Of a DNA stretch of 64,000 bases, positions 1-26,201 are shown one piece after another. Below the pieces are notes generated by a model that saw only the letters and a program-made list of their open reading frames with translations, was not told where the DNA came from and ran no database searches. Numbering within the stretch: the stretch's first letter is position 1; the number at the start of each line of letters is the position of its first letter. This DNA is from Oncomelania hupensis (Eukaryota > Mollusca > Gastropoda > Littorinimorpha > Pomatiopsidae), in contig CM072511.1 of assembly GCA_036898135.1 (NCBI GenBank), positions 25,974,064 through 26,038,063 on the forward strand. Direction: 5' to 3'. A program made the position numbers and the translations under genes.

Positions 1-302
1 CAAAGCAACTCTTTTCAAAGTGTTGTGAACAGATCATAGACTTTGATTTGAATTGGCCTTAAAACCTGAACGAAAACAATTTCTTTCTCATGCATTCCAG
101 AGCCCAGGGTACTTGAAGGAAAACTGAAGAGAAAAAAACACACATAATTAAAAAATTAAGTTTGTCAAGAACAATCTAAGAATGTCAATGAGTACATCTA
201 CCAGAAACCTCCCTTACCCCGCCCCAATCTCTGACCCATCCAAACAATTTCCCTCTCCACTTTTTTTTAACTAATAGGTATTAGTGCACATTTGCACAGC
301 AG

Positions 303-403
303 AACACAGGCTGTGAAGTCTCTTCTTGACTTTCGTAGGCCTCAATTACATACTATACTACGAGTTTACAAAAACGAAAGTAGAGACTTCACAGCCTGTG
401 AAC
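303..403. repeat. Foldback (hairpin) repeat
   Basis: Arms at about 303-335 and 373-403 are inverted copies. Both contain ACAGGCTGTGAAGTCTC and then CTTTCGT, and they are separated by a loop of roughly 40 bases. No target duplication or coding content is visible. It is probably a small MITE-like foldback. Confidence 0.6.
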
Positions 404-1860
404 AGAATAATCCACACGAAGATTGCAGAAACACACGTTTGAAACACCTTCAATCGTTACATTAAACTCATTACTTATTCTAAACTCATCATTGAAAGAG
501 TTTACAACCTAGTCGTGACAAATCTAAAACGCTGAAAATTTTACTAAGTGTAGGCCTACGTGACATGAATTAAATTTAAAAAAAAAAAGCTACTTACCGA
601 TGAAAGGTGATTCTTTTTTTTGCGTTCATCACGGCAGTCTTGCCTTGAACAATTAATAACAGCGCACATAGGCAACGTTTATGCTTAAAACGAGTTTGTC
701 AAACACTGGACAATCCAGAGATAAAACATCGTAGCATACCACAGAATACGAGTACCAATATGGCGTCTTTGAAACTTCCACCGGCTTCACAATTGGCTAG
801 CGCTTTCTCATTTAGAGGGTACTTCCAGTTTATTTAGTTCAGTGAAAGCCAACACAGATCCAACGTAAACTCGAGTCGCGAGCAGCGATTGACTAAAACA
901 AAGCTGTATTTGTTTCAAGGGCGCTGGTTGGCTGTGTTGCTTTGTGACTCGGGATAAAAATAGCAATCCCATGCAGGCGATGACAAGGGAGATAAGGCAT
1001 ATAATATACGTTTCAGCATATAGACGACGGTCCCGGGGGCTTGTTTGATTTTCCGTCTAGCGCTGCATAAACGTTTTAGCCGAAGCCCAGATTGTTTAGA
1101 GGTGCTTTTTAGGGTATCCAAAATAAAAACAAGGCAAATGTAAAGAGTTTAGGTTGTTGAACAATCTTACCAAAATGTAAAAAAAAAATTAGCGCAATTA
1201 GGAGATACAACGAATTAAAAATTGCTAAAACGGTATTGGCACATTTTGCCAGTCATACGCGGGAATTTCCTTGCTGGCGAAGTATAACTCCACCCACATG
1301 CCCATTCAACACTGTGTCAGCGTGACTTCACAGACATGGAAGAGGATTTTGAAGATGAACTGATGGAATATTCACCATCATTAAATCCCACTGTGTCTTT
1401 TGAGTTAAGCAAACATTTTCTTTGCTCCCCTGAGTTTGCATTATTAAAATAAAAATAATATAACGCGCAATATAATAGTTTTAAACTTGCCAGTTTTCAG
1501 TGATGGCTAAGTAGGTCAGCAGCAGACGCTCATATAAGCAGTCCCAGCTGTGTTTACGAATTTTTTTTTTTTTTTTTTGAGTAACGGTTCTACAGCGCTG
1601 ACAAAATAAAAATTGTATGGCAAGCGGATACAGACAAAGGCGTTGAAGTTAACAGTTTACAAAGAAAAAAAAAGAAACCAAAAAAAGAAAACAATGTTTA
1701 ACCACAAAGTTCATGTTAACTTACATTTTTGTCATTTATTAACAACTTCTTCAGAAGTATGGTTGACTGCAGCCTTTTGAGGCTTTGTCGTAAATGCGTC
1801 ATTTAAAAATTAGACGTCATTTTACGCACACAGTATGTAAATCAAGAAGCAATCTCAGAA
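404..1860. other. Stretch with no supported gene
   Basis: AT-rich DNA with short homopolymer runs (poly-T near 1561-1579). A 38-codon ORF begins at an ATG at 1336 and ends near 1452. It is acidic at the start and has no recognisable motif. It could be a small first exon, but no convincing donor links it to the coding relic at 2664, so it is not called as a gene. Confidence 0.4.
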
Positions 1861-1880
1861 AGTTAACCAGGCAGAGTACA

Positions 1881-2356
1881 TACATATACACACACACACA
1901 CACACACCTACACACACCTACACACACACGTACACAGAACACCAAAACTGGGTTTTACTAAGAATGTAAGAATCGGAAAGTGATTTTTGACAGAAAAGGG
2001 TTAGGGCAAGGGTTAGTTGTAACGCTGCAACTAGCCCTAACCCTAACCCTTTTCTAGAAAGTTGACCTATTTCGTCTCCTATAGGCGACGAAATAGGTCG
2101 AATTTTGTTAAAAAATTCTTCGGAAATTCACTGTATTTTCTCCGTCCCGGATAGAGCACTCCTGTGTACTAAAAACACTCTCATGCACTACAACTGCACT
2201 CCCATGCACTAAAAGAGCACTCCCGCGCACTTAGAAAAAAGTGGGTGGCTGGAAAACTCTGGGTGACTGATACACTCACCCATTTTCTGCATAAAAAGCA
2301 AGGTCAGTCACCCATTTCAAGGCTTATGTGTACGCACACCCACACACACACACACA

Positions 2357-2394
<38 letters not shown>

Positions 2395-2395
2395 T
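1881..2395. repeat. Palindrome-bearing dispersed repeat, copy 1
   Basis: This segment matches 58998-59545 over several hundred bases in the same order. The order is a CA array, the words GAATCGGAAAGT, a telomere-like palindrome (GGGTTAGGGCAAGGGTTAG facing CTAGCCCTAACCC), a second palindrome (GACCTATTTCGTC facing GACGAAATAGGTC near 2064-2100), tandem GCACTCC...CACTAAAA units at about 2155-2230, and another CA array (2332-2392). Conserved order with diverged sequence marks a mobile or foldback-type family. Confidence 0.7.
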
Positions 2396-2663
2396 TTAAG
2401 GCTATGATATCAAACTGGCATACTAATAAATCCAGAATGATTAAGTTTGATTACCATTTGATATGAACTATTGCAGTATTAAAATTGAATGGCAAGCGGA
2501 TGCTGACAGAATAGTTATTGATATTAATTTGCGGTATAAGGGTATAAACTATAATATCAAACTGGTGTACTAATACCACCTATGTTGTCGTCTTTGTAAA
2601 AGTTTTGAGTGTTATAATCCGGAATAAATTAGATTGATTACCATTTGATATAAAATTGTGCAG

Positions 2664-3340
2664 GAACCAAATGAAGTTATTGCATACGAGGAAGATGAAG
2701 ATGAAGTATGCATCATCTGCAAGAAAGGCTTTGTGAAAAAAGAAAACGTGACGCTAATACAAAAAGGATGTGATTCTATTAACAAAGCTAGTAAACAGAG
2801 GAAAGTATACATACACGCAGTTCCTGGAGATTTTGTACATGCTGTTTGCAGACAAACATTCACAAACGAGCACCATGTGAAAAAAGCTATGAGCAAGCTG
2901 AATCAGTCACCATCACCTCCAAAACACAGGTTGTCTGGACTGAACATACTTGCTTCTGGCACCAGTGGTTTGGGTCCAAAGTGCTTGTTTTGTGACAATG
3001 GAAGCAAAGGGAAAAAAAAGGATCAAAGGATGATCATTATCAACTGACACCTATAAGAACATTAGAATTCAAGGGTAGGTTGCTGGAGTTTTGTAGCAAG
3101 AGAGGAACCAGTGCACCAGACAATCTTCTAAACCTTGTGCGTTGCAATTGCAGAACTGACTGTGCGTCAACCAGGTGTTCATGCCGACGACATGGATTGG
3201 TCTGCACTGTTGGATGTGGAGAATGCCGAGGTGAAAGCTGCTTAAACGTCATGAGGTACACAGAAGAGGAAGAAGAAGAGAAAAAGGAAGAGGAAGAAGA
3301 AATGGAAGAAGACATGAATGACAACAGCGTTGAGATCTAA
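2664..3340 (+). pseudogene. Zinc-binding / CXC-domain protein relic, internally deleted
   Basis: Two adjoining reading frames appear to come from one gene. The first (2664-3046, after a possible acceptor TTGTGCAG) has an acidic start, then CIICKKG, a segment ending VHAVCRQTF, and a second CxxC (CLFC). This resembles the N-terminal zinc-binding region of orphan proteins that are common in invertebrate genomes. The second frame, open from about 3017 to the TAA at 3338-3340, continues with DHYQLTPIRTLEF and a CSKRG motif. It then runs straight into a cysteine cluster (RCNCRTDC, RCSCRRHGL, CGECRG) like a tesmin/TSO1-type CXC domain, followed by a Glu/Lys-rich tail. The frame change lies in the A-run near 3012-3019, which suggests a one-base indel. 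In the larger proteins recalled for this type, several hundred residues separate the two domains. Their abutment here suggests an internal deletion. AATAAA follows at 3495. Confidence 0.55.
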
Positions 3341-3807
3341 CAGTCTGGCTCTATCACCAGCACTGCATTATGTTTTTGTTTTCGTGTAATGAAACGTTTT
3401 CTAGTGCTGATTCAAGTACAGCATGGCTATGGCATTCCGTTTGTAAAACAATTGATAGTTTGCATTTTAAGGCCAAAACCATAGCATTTTTGGCAATAAA
3501 TAATTCTATATAAAGAATGGAAGCAAGACTGTAAACAATTAATTATTTGTTTTCGATACCCCAAAGAATAGATTCTTTAGTAAAAGTCATGAACACAACA
3601 ACAAAAAAAATATCAAGGATACTTTTAATTATACAACAATACAAGACAAATGAATTTTCGATCTATGCTCTTCTTCAGATTACAAACAATGCATAAGAAT
3701 ATTACTTCCATCACTTAATTTATAGTATTGTACATTTTAAAAAATGTGTTTGTTTAATGTATATACTATTATTTCTTTATTAATTACGTATTTTTATTAT
3801 AGACTAG

Positions 3808-4175
3808 GAGTGTAATCAGCATGGTGGTCATCTTGAAAAATGGTCGCCATATTTCTTTTTGTAATGACTACTGGGATGTTTTTAAAACAGGTCTTAAGTC
3901 ACAGGTATACCAAATTTGGTGCTTGTAAGGCAAAATCTTCGTCTAATACTTCATAGTATAGTACAAGAGTATAATCGGCATTATGGCCATCTTTAAAATG
4001 GCCGCCATATTGTTTCTTTTTAATGGCTACCGAGCTTTTCTAAAAGAAAAGATTTTAAATATCATACATACCAAATTTGGTGCTTATAGGAGAAAATCTT
4101 CTCATACTTTATATTGTAGATCAAGAGTGTAATCAGCATGGCGGCCATAATTAAAAATGGCCTAGTGTCAAAGGC
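3808..4175. repeat. Tandem repeat, period about 158 bp
   Basis: The phrase GAGTGTAATCAGCATGG (or a close variant) recurs at 3808, 3966 and 4125. Each is followed by GGCCATCTT...AAATGGCCGCCATAT and, later, by ACCAAATTTGGTGCTT. There are about 2.3 units. Each unit carries a small palindrome around AAATGG/CCATTT. Confidence 0.75.
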
Positions 4176-4324
4176 TGTATGCAGGTAGAATGTGTATGTA
4201 TGATTGCGTTTGTCATTCAGTATTGCTTTTTTTAAAAAGTTTATTGTGTGCTTTTCTTCTGTATTTAAACATAAGCGAATTACATATAATTATACACATC
4301 TGAGTACCCCATGCGCACCAAGAT

Positions 4325-4385
4325 TTCTTCGATGTAAAAGTTGAAGCGAAATAAATTGTCTTATGTCTTATGTCTTATGTCTTAT
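4325..4385 (+). repeat. Retroelement-type 3' end with (TCTTATG)n tail
   Basis: A conserved-looking end (AAGCGAAATAAATTG) runs into four TCTTATG units. AATAAA followed by a short tandem tail is typical of non-LTR retrotransposons or their SINEs. Upstream sequence back to about 4200 carries no ORF. Confidence 0.45.
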
Positions 4386-4399
4386 CAAGAAGAAGAGAC

Positions 4400-4888
4400 A
4401 ACAACACCGCACATCGACGATAAAGTTAAGTCCTCCGAAACCGTGCACAAGCACTGACCTGCGATAGTCTACTCTTTCAGAAAAACGAATAATAGGACAG
4501 AAAGAACAACTGGCCCAATGATGAGACAGTATCAAATATCAAGAACAGTAGCAGCATAGACCCATCAAGGAACGAACTATTCGAAGTGAATTTGGACATT
4601 TAAGATCATAGAGTGTTTAGAGAATTATGTATAGAGTAGAGGAAATAAATGTGTGACATTTACTGTTAACAAGTGGCTGGACTACCTATGTTTCATAGCC
4701 GTGTGAGAGCTAGTGTGTCAGTGAATCTTTTATCTCTATAACCCTATCCGCACACAGACCGAGCTAAACATATAAATGTTTTAAGATTAATCATAGGGTG
4801 ATTACACTAGCCGATCCCCGCAGACAAAGACGAGTGGGTAATGGCATTCCAGTGTGCAGAGCCCAGTAGCAATAGACCCACCGTCACA
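4400..4888 (-). repeat. TGTGACGG-family dispersed repeat, copy 1 (partial)
   Basis: Read on the minus strand from 4888, this begins TGTGACGGTGGGTCTATTG and matches 16791-17230 through CACTCGTCT, GTTTAGCTCGGTCTGTGTG, CTCACACGGCTATGAAAC and the following bases. Homology fades near 4400. It may be part of a long terminal repeat, but no partner LTR or internal region is visible. Confidence 0.6.
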
Positions 4889-5118
4889 GATGAGACAGAG
4901 AGGGTTGGAAGATTTCGGGGTATAGGGGAGTGTGAGATTTGGAGAAAAAAAATTTTTTTCGAATGAAACCAATAAAGCACGTGAAATGGGGATTTTTAAA
5001 TTGTTAAAAATTTATTTAAGAGACGAGAGATAATAAAAACGTCTCCGAACGTCAAAGAAAGTAAATAAAATTCGATTTTAATTTGAAAAAGTTGCGGATT
5101 GATACAATTGAAAAGGGG

Positions 5119-5192
<74 letters not shown>
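5119..5192. repeat. (GAAA)n microsatellite
   Basis: About 18 uninterrupted GAAA units. Confidence 0.95.
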
Positions 5193-5572
5193 GGGGGAAA
5201 AAAGAGGACGGTAGGACAATATAAAAAAAGGAGAATGTATAACAGAACGAGTTCTCGAAGGCAGAAGAAAGGAAATAAGGAGGAAAAAAAACAAAGATGG
5301 CAAGCCATTCAAATGTATTTCCAGAGATTGGCATCCATAACCGGTAAAATAAGCATGTTCGTTCAAAAGTGTGGAATTTCTAGGCGGTGTTTGACTGTTT
5401 TTATCATAAGGAAGCAAAACCCAAAGACGGAATGGTAGGCCACTATCTGAACTCTATGCACGCCAAAAATTATCCAAAATCAGCTCAGGCAATGTTTAGG
5501 TACAGCGCACCGATTAATCGTCTGACCAACAACCGGATTGCTAATGAAGGATGGCCCATGATTTTGAAGTTA

Positions 5573-5925
5573 GCGAGCGTTGTGGCCAAGTGGGCTAAGG
5601 CGGTCCACAGGCCAGAAACCAATGGCGCCTGACAGGTGTGGGTTCGATCCAGCATCTATTGTTTACTTTCGACTCGGGCAACGTCTCGGGGGTTTTCTCA
5701 GGGTACTCCGGTTTGCTCCCCCAGCAAAATTCCCCCCCCCCCCCCAAAAAAAAAAAAAAATCACAACTAATGTTGGGTAGGTTGGGTTTGGGCGCGCCAC
5801 AGGCTGCGACTACGCTTTCCCTTCCACAGGGGAGGCGGCCCAGAATTTCCCTATGAAAAAGGAACAATACAGTAAATAGAATAAAATAAATAAAAAAAAA
5901 AAAAAATAAAATAAAAATAAAAATA
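5573..5925 (+). mobile_element. tRNA-derived SINE, type 1, copy 1
   Basis: The head GTGGCCAAGTGGGCTAAGGC and GGGTTCGATCC look like pol III A and B boxes from a type II (Leu/Ser-like) tRNA. A central block follows (GGGGGTTTTCTCAGGGTACTCCGG), then a C/A run, a conserved tail (GGCTGCGACTACGC, CAGAATTTCCC) and an A-rich end. The same order recurs at 27643-27985. The TTTTCTCNGGGTACTCCGGTTT core resembles a domain known from widely distributed metazoan SINEs. Confidence 0.8.
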
Positions 5926-6309
5926 AATACAAAAACTCCAACAAACTCGCTTCAGCCGTTTTGGAGATATTAAAATTGCGCAAAACGGGTTTAGTGACAA
6001 AATGACTCCAGGAGGCTAACCTTGGCTCACCGTTAGTTCTTGAGAGATGCGTCCAACGGACCGACCGACAGACATACAGACCTACAGTTGGCTTGTTCTG
6101 ATTCCCCACTCCCCATCCCTCCACCCTGTCCGTCCCCTTCCTCCTCTCTTCCTCCTCGCTTCCCCCTCCCCCCTTACCTTACACTGTTTTCAGATAAGTC
6201 TGGAAATACAAAAATAAAGAAGGAAAGGGTAGAAAATTAAATATACAGGAAGAAATACAATACAAGACGATGGAGATAGAAAGAATGAAAGAAGAAGATT
6301 AGGATTAGG

Positions 6310-6440
6310 CAGTGCGCGAGTCCGTGCGTATGTGTGTGTGTTTGTGTATGCGTGTGTGTTTGTGTATGCGTGTGTGAGAGTGTATGCGTGGATGCGTGTT
6401 TAGAGAGAAAGTGCGCGAGTATGTGTGTAGGTGTGTGTAT
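6310..6440. repeat. GT-rich simple repeat
   Basis: Alternating GTGTGT/GTGCG runs with interruptions. ORFs across it have simple-sequence composition only. Confidence 0.75.
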
Positions 6441-6477
6441 GATTATGTATGAGAGCGGGCGCACAAGGCAATACGTG

Positions 6478-6527
6478 TGAAACGCGTCACAGGCATAGGC
6501 GCTCGCGTGTCCAAATATAAACGCCTG
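6478..6527. repeat. Half copy of the 10885-11019 foldback element
   Basis: ACGCGTCACAGGCATAGGCG, CTCGCGTGTCC and then ACGCCTGTGG match one arm of the hairpin at 10970-11019 almost exactly. Only one arm is present, so this is a solo or deleted copy. Confidence 0.7.
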
Positions 6528-6659
6528 TGGTTGTAGCAGATCGTTACGTTGAAGCAATGCGTTTTGTTTTGTTGTTTTTTTAACGACATAAAAACTGTAC
6601 TGTAAGCCGATTCTGCACGTAATGTCAGATTTATCAATGCCTTTCATTCTGTTCGTGAC

Positions 6660-8300
6660 GTTTCATGTTTATTTATTATTTTTGGTTTGGGTTGTCATAA
6701 CTTAAAGTACACATTGCTCCATAGACCCTTTCCTTTGCTTTCGGCAGTGTACGGTGCGTAGTTTGTATGGCTATACGATGGACTTTTTTCTTTTGTGTCA
6801 AAACAACATTACTGTAGGATAATGATGGGGCAAGTTTGCGTCTGCGTGGACCTGTCGCAATGGGAATTTTTAAAATAAATCTAAATGTTCTTGAGCTGTA
6901 CCTCCTCTGTGAGTGTTTCTTGGTTTATTGTATTCTAGAAATACTTTGAAACAGTCGGAAATTCATCATTTATACTTTGCGGATACTTAAACTAATGCTA
7001 GGCATGTTAGACCATTCGTATTTGTACATTTTCAAAGTAAAGCGAATAATGTTTCACCTTGTTATAAAGACATTTTGGGCTCTATCTAAAATTGGGTCAG
7101 CCGATTTTGATTATTTTTGGTTTGCAGAAAGTTCACATACCTAGTGGCCTAATATTCCATGTTTTAGTGTGTGTGGTTTTTTTTTTTTTTTTGTTTCGTT
7201 ATGATAAAACCGACACCAACAAACACAAAATTAACATTTTAAAAAATTGCGTATTTTTCGGCTATGTTTAAGTATGTCTTGAAATATATTTCAATGGCTT
7301 GCCATCTTATTTGTTCTTTGCTATTACGATATGTCGTATGTTTTGTGAACTTGCGTGTAGCATCCATTTTCTTTGTTGAGTGTTCGGTACGAAAATAGAA
7401 CTAGCAGACGTTCTGCCGCTGTCAAGTCTAATTCAATGTTGTGTTCTGAAATTTGACATTTCTGATGGCAGATAATTTTCCTTGTGTTAAACGAACGAGG
7501 TAGGGAAATCTTGTGGGGTACACTACAGGCCCGCTAAGCTTAATATGCTCTGTATGCAATACTTGTGTGTTTACATTTACTCAGGCTTTGAAGTTTAATT
7601 AGTACGACCGGGAAACGGAAGTTCCAACTGCAAAGAAGGATTGTTATTACAAAGCGCTCAAAGAGTTGCGCACTAAGTCATTCAAAAAGCACAAACTTAA
7701 TAATTTCTCAATCTATTGGACACCGCCTCATGGGCTAACAGAACGTTAAAAGCAGAGCTCTTTCGTCAATTGGCAGGCTGCAATACATCAGTGCCAGTAA
7801 CAATTTCTTACGCATTCATCTTACCTCCCTTTTTAGTTTTGCATTATCCACCTGTCTGCCCCTACCTTCTCTACTGGCCAAGCCACTCAGTTCGTCAATA
7901 AATGTTGCTGGTCTATTATCTGGGAAGACAGGAAGTGAAGCCATATTGCGCTGCATTTAAAACGGTTGAAGAGGAGAGTGCAGTGGCTCTCTTTCGCTTT
8001 CAGTCATTCATTTAGTGCCTACAAGTTGGCGTCGCAGGCGGTGTGAGTTGATTTTAGCCAGCATCTTGAACAGCTCTTTAAGATGGTTTCTGCACTATAA
8101 TAATATAAGAAGAATTCGTGTCACCTTCTTAATAGCATCATTTTGCAAAGTATTTCTGAAAGCAAATATTAGAACTGTGACATCGCAGTCCCCAAAACGC
8201 TATTTGTTCTTTATTTTCCATTTCAGCACTTGAATCACAATAGATACGGTGCAAACAATTTTCGGACTTACTAATATGCTATCTTATACTGTTTTTTTTT
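6660..8300. other. Upstream region of the receptor gene, no exon called
   Basis: AT-rich sequence with no recognisable coding exon or repeat family. The acceptor at 8318-8319 implies that an untranslated first exon and the promoter of the receptor lie here or further upstream. Neither can be placed from sequence alone. Confidence 0.4.
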
Positions 8301-8319
8301 TCCTTCTTCTTCATTTCAG

Positions 8320-23104
<14,785 letters not shown>

Positions 23105-24360
23105 CGAAATAAAGGCGAACCATGTGTATGTGTATGCTAAATGGGAATGGGTGCAATTTCACATGGACTACTTGAAATTCACGACACTAAGAATCTTAGA
23201 CGTTGAGATAATTCTTTAATTGGCGACATTCATGACTTTAATCTTACATGAACCTAAATAATACTGTGTTCTTTGCCGGCAAAGTAACTCCGTGACTAGT
23301 TGTTTATTTTCATTTTGTTGCAGTCCATGTATATACACGTTTTGGGCAAGAAACATTTTCAACCTTTCTATTGCTAGATAAATTCTGAATGTAGGCTATA
23401 TACTTTTCCAAGAACGATAATAATTCAGATACTGAAGGCTTTATATTGTTATATTCTAGTAAATGCTGGAATGAGAAGAAATCCAGCAAAAGGCGACTCT
23501 AGTACCTTTAGATATAATGTAATGTATTAAAAACTAAATGTTCTAATAAATGTATTTTCTCATTGTACATGATCAGTGTTGCAAACAATATTAACGTGAT
23601 TTTGAATCAACGCATATAAGGATGTTTAAAAAAAAAGCAATTTAAAAGTTACAAACGATATGTAAAGACATAAAGAGAACGTACAATTCTGCTGTAAATA
23701 TTGAGACATTCTTACCAATATACTATGATTTTTGAATTTTAAAAATAGGAATTGCAATTCCAGCTCCGGCATCTTATGTTCCTAAAATTGATCCATCAGT
23801 TTTCAAAAAATGTAGTTTGCACCTGTTTACAACCAGTATCTGTAACGTAAACATATTTTATATGAACGTCCTAATTTTATGCCATTATATAAATAAAAGT
23901 ATATCAGTGTAAAATTCAAGAATCCGTTGGACATTGTGTTGCATAATCTGCCAGTTATAGATATTGCCCGTGTAATTTACATGTCTGCAGTTGGTAAACG
24001 TTTGTAGTAATGTGACTTTTTATAGTTATAGTTCAACTTTAAATTGTTAGATTTGGTTATTATGTTGGTGTGTCCATGCGTAAGAATGCTGTGTGGTCTA
24101 AAATCACATGTATGTAAACAGACGGTAAAATAAATTATTGAATCGCGCGTGCCTGTGTGTGTGTGCATGTGTGTGAACGTGTGTGTGTACGTGTGTGTGT
24201 GAGTGTAGGCGTTAGGCGCACGGGCGCGCGCATGCGCAAGTGATTTTAGCCTGCTCTTTAACATCCTTAGCAATGGACATGGGTAAAGTACTATGTGTGC
24301 GTCTGCAAAAGTGTTTATGTGTAAACAATTAAAACTTCGCTCCGGAGTATGATGATGATG
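23105..24360. other. 3' flank of the GPCR gene
   Basis: AT-rich, probably 3' UTR and then intergenic. AATAAA words lie at 23108, 23545 and about 23891. A GT/CA-like run lies at 24150-24210. No ORF of interest. Confidence 0.45.
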
Positions 24361-24918
24361 ACATTACATTACATGATTATTGCTTTAGGTCCAGCGGACT
24401 CTTCCTAGCCAAATCAGGACCGGATAACCCCTGATCCGCATAAAAGATCTGCTGAAACAACCTTAGTGGTAAAATTGAAAGCTCTCCACCAGCCAGTCAC
24501 TTTACAATAAAGACATCCCACGCAGGGGACGCTGAGGCTGTACTCTAATTTATCGAACCCCCGTTTACAAAAACAAAATAGAATACAAGCATCATTATAA
24601 ACTATCAACAAAACACATACATATAATGTCTACATTGCTAAATAATAAAATCATAGGAAGCCCTAGTGACCACCTGGCAGAAAGGGTCCAATATTCCCAA
24701 GCTGATCCAACAGACCTCATACACAAATAAAGAGTCTTGTCCCGGAAGAGTTTTCAAGAAAAAAAGGTAGGTGACTGGTCTAGCGAAGAAGATAGTATAG
24801 CAGATTGATAGAACAGAGCAGGAATGAGAAAGAGCAAATGAGAAAGACAGCGACAGTGGGAATTTAAAGCACTAAATTTCCAGAAAGTGGGGATACTATT
24901 TATACTGAAACCCCCGGC
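24361..24918 (-). mobile_element. R-family repeat, copy R1
   Basis: In element orientation (minus) it runs from CCGGGGGTTTCAGTATAAAT through TTCTTCGCTAGACCAGTC, GGTCTGTTGGATCAGC and GGGATGTCTTTATTGTAAAG to TCCGCTGGACCTAAAGCAAT and an ATGTAATGT tail. GAT arrays flank both ends. A 65-codon hydrophobic/Cys-rich ORF is open at 24414-24611. Confidence 0.85.

Positions 24919-24996
<78 letters not shown>
24919..24996. repeat. (ATG)n array between R copies
   Basis: About 26 units lie between the 5' end of R1 and the 3' tail of R2. Confidence 0.95.
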
Positions 24997-24997
<1 letters not shown>

Positions 24998-25627
24998 CAT
25001 TACATTACATGATTATTGCTTTAGGTCCAGCGGACTCTTCGGAGCCAAATCAGGACCAGTATAGCCGAATCAGGACCACAAAATCAAGACCACAACTTAG
25101 CTGAAAGAGGACTCGCCCCTGATCCGCATAAAAGATTTGCCGAAACAACCCTAGAGGTAACACTGAAGGCACTCCACCAGCCGGTTACTTTACAATAAAG
25201 ACATCCCGCGCATGGGACGCTGAGGCTATACTCTAATTTATTGAACCCCCGTTTATAAAAACAAAATAGAATATAAACATCATTATAAAATATCAACAAA
25301 GCACATAGATATAAAATGCCTACATTGCCAAATAATAACATCATAGGAAGCCCCAGTGACCACCTGGCAGAAAGTGTCCAATATTTCCAAGCTGATCCAA
25401 CAGACCTCACACACAAATGAGGAGTTTTGTCCAAGAAGAGTTTTCAAGAAAAAGGGTAGGTGACTGGTCTAGCGAAGAAGAAGATAGTATAGTAGATTTA
25501 TAGAGAACAGAGTAGGAATGAGAAAGAACAAAGGAGATAGACAGCGACAGTGGGAATTTAAAGCACTACATTTCCAGAAAGTGGGGATACTATTTCTACT
25601 GAAACCCCGGCACCCCCACGGCGGTTA
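24997..25627 (-). mobile_element. R-family repeat, copy R2
   Basis: Same order as R1, with an insertion near its 3' end (ATCAGGACCACAAAATCAAG at about 25070-25090). The longest R-family ORF, 116 codons, is intact on the minus strand at 25084-25434. Another GAT array abuts the 5' end at 25629. Confidence 0.85.
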
Positions 25628-25628
<1 letters not shown>

Positions 25629-25710
<82 letters not shown>

Positions 25711-25711
25711 A
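25629..25711. repeat. (ATG)n array
   Basis: About 27 units directly upstream (element sense) of R2. Confidence 0.95.
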
Positions 25712-26201
25712 GGCGACTTAGCCTATAATTTTTCCTGAGATTAACTTTTTTCTTTTAAATGTTGGATACATATAATTATTATTGTAACATAATTCCTGTA
25801 ATGATTGTAGAGATAAATCAATAGCCTATGCATGTAGGCTTTTAATACATTTTAATTTTTTCTTGTGCCTGTATGTGTGTCTGCATGATGACGGTCACAT
25901 GAAGATCATTTCATTATAATAGTAATTAAGTAGGCTTATAATCGCCACATTATTATTTGGGAGATATTTAGATAATATTTTATAATACATGCCTTGCATG
26001 AAGTATTTGCTTGCATCATGGTATAGTTATATTAAAAGATATTAGCATTTACTGGGTAGGCCTATAAACTCAACAAATAAATTAAAGAAAGCAAAACAGC
26101 TTTGCTGGATAACTGTCGATTTTATCTCAGTTGATTGTGTTGAATCATCCTGGTAGGTCAGAGCCTCCTTCCTCCTACTCCCCATCCCCACCTCGTCTGC
26201 C

